Assembly: GCA_965223245.1 (NCBI GenBank)
Contig: CBDCVY010000013.1
Span: 3,472,001 to 3,536,000 of the forward strand
Length of the DNA: 64,000 nt
Reading direction: 5' to 3'
From: CBDCVY01 sp965223245
Lineage (GTDB): Bacteria; Nitrospinota; Nitrospinia; Nitrospinales; Nitrospinaceae
Shown here one piece after another: positions 61,368-64,000 of the stretch. Position 1 is the stretch's first letter. Every line of letters begins with the position of its first letter. A program made the position numbers and the translations under genes. The notes under the pieces were generated by a model. The model saw only the letters and a program-made list of their open reading frames with translations. It did not search any database and was not told the DNA's origin.

Positions 61368-61571
61368 TGGCATGAAGAATTAAAATTTGTCATATAGAAT
61401 TTGATTTATCTTTTAATTCCGTTGATTGAGTCCGGCGGGAGGGAGAAAATCGGCATTAACTTTTTGTAATTATTAGGTTTATGTAATTTAAATACCTTAG
61501 CTTTACCATGCTCCATTTCCCTCCTCATCAAAATATAAGTTTACTATTTCCTAATTTATAGGTGATTCCAA

Positions 61572-64000
61572 ATGAATAAAAGGTTGGTGTATCCGTTTCT
61601 TTTCTTGTGTTTAGTGATTCAAACTTTATTGGCTCCTCTAGATAGTGTTGCCCAAACTCTCAAGCGTGGTCCTTATTTGCAGCAGGGAACCTCCACCGGC
61701 ATGATCATTAAATGGAGGGTGGCGGCTGAACAATCGGACTTGAATACGGTCTATTATGGAACGTCTCCTAAAAGTCTTTTGAGTTCCGCTGTGGCTATAA
61801 GCCCCACCAATTTGAATGTGGAAGGGACTGAACTCACCGAAATGGAAGCCACCTTATCCGGTTTGGCCGAGAACTCCGTGTATCACTATGCCATCGGAAA
61901 TGCGGCAGGTCCGTTGCCGGAAACCTCGGCTCGGGGAACGTTTATTACCGCACCTGCCAGCGGAACAGCGCAAGCCACACGTATTTGGGTGCTGGGAAAT
62001 TCTGGAACAGCGAATAACAACTCTGAAAATGTGAAGAACGGATTCCGCACGTATTCGCAATTACGCTCGCCTAATTTAATTTTGATGTTGGGCGACAATG
62101 CGATGACTGACGGAACGGATTCAGAATTTCAATCGGCACTGTTTGATCAATACGGGAACTATTTGCGCAATGCTCCTTTGTGGCCAACATTGGGCGATGC
62201 GGAAGGTAACAGTTCCGATTCATCAGCACAAACGGGATCATATTTTAATATTTTTAATCTGCCGAAAAATGCGGAAGCGGGTGGAGTGGCTTCCGGAACA
62301 GAGTCATATTACTCCTATGATTATGCCAACATTCATTTTGTCGTATTAAATTCCGCCGGCGCTGATCGGTCCCCGGGCAGTCCCATGCTAACTTGGCTGA
62401 CCAGCGACCTGGCGGTTAACTCTCAGGAATGGACCATCGCCTACTGGCACCATCCCCCTTATTCGAAGGGCGATCACGATTCCGATACCGAAACCGAATC
62501 GAAAGAGATGCGGGAAAACGTCCTTCCAATTTTAGAAAAGTATGGTGTCGATCTTGTATTATCCGGACACAGCCACTCTTATGAACGCTCGGCGTTCTTA
62601 AAAAATCATAATGGAGATTCCGCCACGTTCAATGAAGCGACCCATCAGGTCAACGGCGGTAACGGACGATCTCTGCCCGAAGAAGGAGCCAATGGCGCTT
62701 ATAGTAAATCCTTCGCCGATGGAAAAAAAGAAGCCAACAGCGGAACGGTGTATTCCGTGGTAGGGAGCTCCAGTTTGCTGGAAGAGGGAGCTTTGAACCA
62801 TCCGGCGATGGTCGTTTCTCTCAAAAAATTAGGTTCGATGGTATTGGATATTACGGGCAATCGCCTGGAAGCTATTTTCCTCGATTCGATGGCACAAGTG
62901 GAAGACAAGTTTTCTATTGTCCATACCCCGGACGCTCAAGCTCCGCAAATTTTTGGAGCGCAGTCTTTAAATACTTCCACCGTGAACATTCAGTTCTCCG
63001 AGCCGGTGGAAAAAGATTCTGCCGAAGATGTTGCTAACTATTCTTTAAACAACGAGGCTACCCTTGTGTCTGCGACTCGTTTAGACGATCCGCGTGTAGT
63101 GCAGTTGGTGACATCGGAACTGGATCCAAGTTCACTTTCTATTCTAAATGTGGTCAACGTCAAAGATGAAACCGCGCAAGTTGGCATTGCCGCTCCCGGC
63201 ATCAACGTCAAATTTGTTCCGAATATTTCCACGTCGATGCAGCAGGGCGTTTTGCCTGATGAAAATTACTCAGGGGCGCAAGACGCATACGTAAACTCGT
63301 CAGACCCGGAAACGAATTATGGCGAGGCGGCTTCTCTTTCTGCATGGAACAGCGTGGACGAAACCGGGGATGCTTCCCAATCCTTTGCTCTTCTGCAGTG
63401 GAATTTGTCCTCTGTGCCCGAAGATTCTGTGGTTCAATTCGCCAACCTTTCAGTCCATGTGACCGAAGCCAGCTCCGGACAAAGTTTTCTTTACGAGGCG
63501 AAAACACCCTGGAAAGAAGGAACGGTGAATTGGAACACCTTCGCGGATCCGACCACCAAGGGCGATACCATTTTGGGCACCCTGGAGCCCGGGGATGCCG
63601 GCAGCCATACCATTCACTTGAATCAAGCGGGACGGCAACTGGTTCAGGATTGGATTGATGGTAACATTGCCAATAACGGATTTATCTTGCAGGGAGACGC
63701 CACGGAAGATCTATTAAGTTTTGCTTCCAGTGAAGCGGCCACGTTGGAGGACCGTCCTCGATTACAGGTTTTGGTGACCACCGCTCAAGGAGATGAAATT
63801 TCGAAGGAACTTGGGTTGGATCAAACAGTCGATCACGAAGAGGGCGAGGGAACCGGTGGAGGAAATGACGACGAAGTGGCCGCCATGAAAGAGTTCACCG
63901 TACTCAGCAAAACCGGTAAAAAGATTGTTTATGACGAAGCGGAATTGGAAATCGAAAAAACCTCTCTGGAAAACGATACCAACATTTCCATCACGCCATT
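61572..64000 (+). CDS. Exported purple-acid-phosphatase-like protein with DNRLRE domain, truncated at the window end
   Basis: From ATG 61572 the frame is open to the window edge (over 800 codons). A signal peptide (FLFLCLVIQTLLAPLDSVAQ) leads to a Fn3-like N-terminal domain (LKRGPYLQQGTSTGMIIKW) and a metallophosphoesterase domain. Parts are canonical (AYWHHPPYSKGDH; LSGHSHSYERS). Other metal-ligand positions are changed: motif I is GNSG (Asn143), motif II GDNAM, motif III GDAE (residues 208-211) and a later LDS-type motif is LNS (Asn260). A DNRLRE-like domain follows (AYVNSSDPETNYGEAASL; WKEGTVNWNTF). Catalytic activity is doubtful. Confidence 0.85.
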   Translation, partial: MNKRLVYPFLFLCLVIQTLLAPLDSVAQTLKRGPYLQQGTSTGMIIKWRVAAEQSDLNTVYYGTSPKSLLSSAVAISPTNLNVEGTELTEMEATLSGLAENSVYHYAIGNAAGPLPETSARGTFITAPASGTAQATRIWVLGNSGTANNNSENVKNGFRTYSQLRSPNLILMLGDNAMTDGTDSEFQSALFDQYGNYLRNAPLWPTLGDAEGNSSDSSAQTGSYFNIFNLPKNAEAGGVASGTESYYSYDYANIHFVVLNSAGADRSPGSPMLTWLTSDLAVNSQEWTIAYWHHPPYSKGDHDSDTETESKEMRENVLPILEKYGVDLVLSGHSHSYERSAFLKNHNGDSATFNEATHQVNGGNGRSLPEEGANGAYSKSFADGKKEANSGTVYSVVGSSSLLEEGALNHPAMVVSLKKLGSMVLDITGNRLEAIFLDSMAQVEDKFSIVHTPDAQAPQIFGAQSLNTSTVNIQFSEPVEKDSAEDVANYSLNNEATLVSATRLDDPRVVQLVTSELDPSSLSILNVVNVKDETAQVGIAAPGINVKFVPNISTSMQQGVLPDENYSGAQDAYVNSSDPETNYGEAASLSAWNSVDETGDASQSFALLQWNLSSVPEDSVVQFANLSVHVTEASSGQSFLYEAKTPWKEGTVNWNTFADPTTKGDTILGTLEPGDAGSHTIHLNQAGRQLVQDWIDGNIANNGFILQGDATEDLLSFASSEAATLEDRPRLQVLVTTAQGDEISKELGLDQTVDHEEGEGTGGGNDDEVAAMKEFTVLSKTGKKIVYDEAELEIEKTSLENDTNISITP

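Overview
The window looks like a chromosomal segment of a marine nitrite-oxidising bacterium, most likely of the phylum Nitrospinota (Nitrospina-like). The main evidence is an nxrA-nxrB-nxrC-type operon (41927-47906): a very large Tat-exported molybdopterin subunit, a four-cluster ferredoxin subunit and a secreted heme-domain subunit. DNA is AT-rich (roughly 40-45% GC by eye) with long non-coding spacers. The taxonomic call is inference; I could not run a search.

Layout. (1) 1-7513, minus strand: a MinD/ParA-like ATPase and a truncated neighbour, rsmI, a bactofilin, parB-parA, rsmG, etfA and an OsmC-family protein. Two parS-like palindromes (5132-5147 and 6985-6998) lie here, suggesting an origin-proximal region. 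(2) 7796-17183: a NarL-type two-component pair, then a stress/envelope island (DUF1328, CsbD, BON, ferritin-like, coiled-coil proteins, DUF1264) around a sigma-54 activator whose receiver lacks the phosphorylatable Asp. Two good sigma-54 promoters (10065, 13571) sit in front of island genes. (3) 17351-28304: a degenerate HD-GYP protein, a saccharopine-dehydrogenase-like enzyme, a small lipoprotein, tRNA-Thr(UGU), a PilX-like pilin, an IS5-like remnant, a DUF484/degenerate-GGDEF protein, an N-acetylglutamate-synthase-like GNAT, an orphan FlgG-like protein, a DnaC-like ATPase and a lipoprotein with two CcmI-like domains. (4) 28335-34295: two paralogous winged-helix/GHKL/STAS-like fusion proteins flanking a CPBP protease and a small protein, then lnt. 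(5) 34378-38997: accessory region with a BFD-like ferredoxin, DUF1287, an intact MITE, two ParE-type toxin-antitoxin pairs and a Fic protein. (6) 39117-48284: an aspartate aminotransferase and coaD, a 1.1-kb leader with promoter and terminator, the nxr operon and a rhodanese. (7) 48633-57438: a flagellar rod/ring/hook-junction operon flgF-G-A-H-I-J-N-K-L behind a sigma-54 promoter. (8) 57467-64000: a receiver-histidine kinase, tag, an aquaporin, tRNA-Thr(CGU) and a large exported metallophosphoesterase-like protein that runs off the window.

The window is peppered with one family of short elements with terminal inverted repeats GAGACCTTTGCGTAA, apparently derived from an IS5-like transposon whose deleted remnant is at 22703-23132. 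The strongest candidates for something undescribed are the promoter/terminator leader in front of nxrA, the hairpins in both nxr intercistronic gaps, the sigma-54 stress island with its pseudo-receiver activator, and the winged-helix/GHKL/STAS-like paralogues with operator-like repeats at or near their starts.
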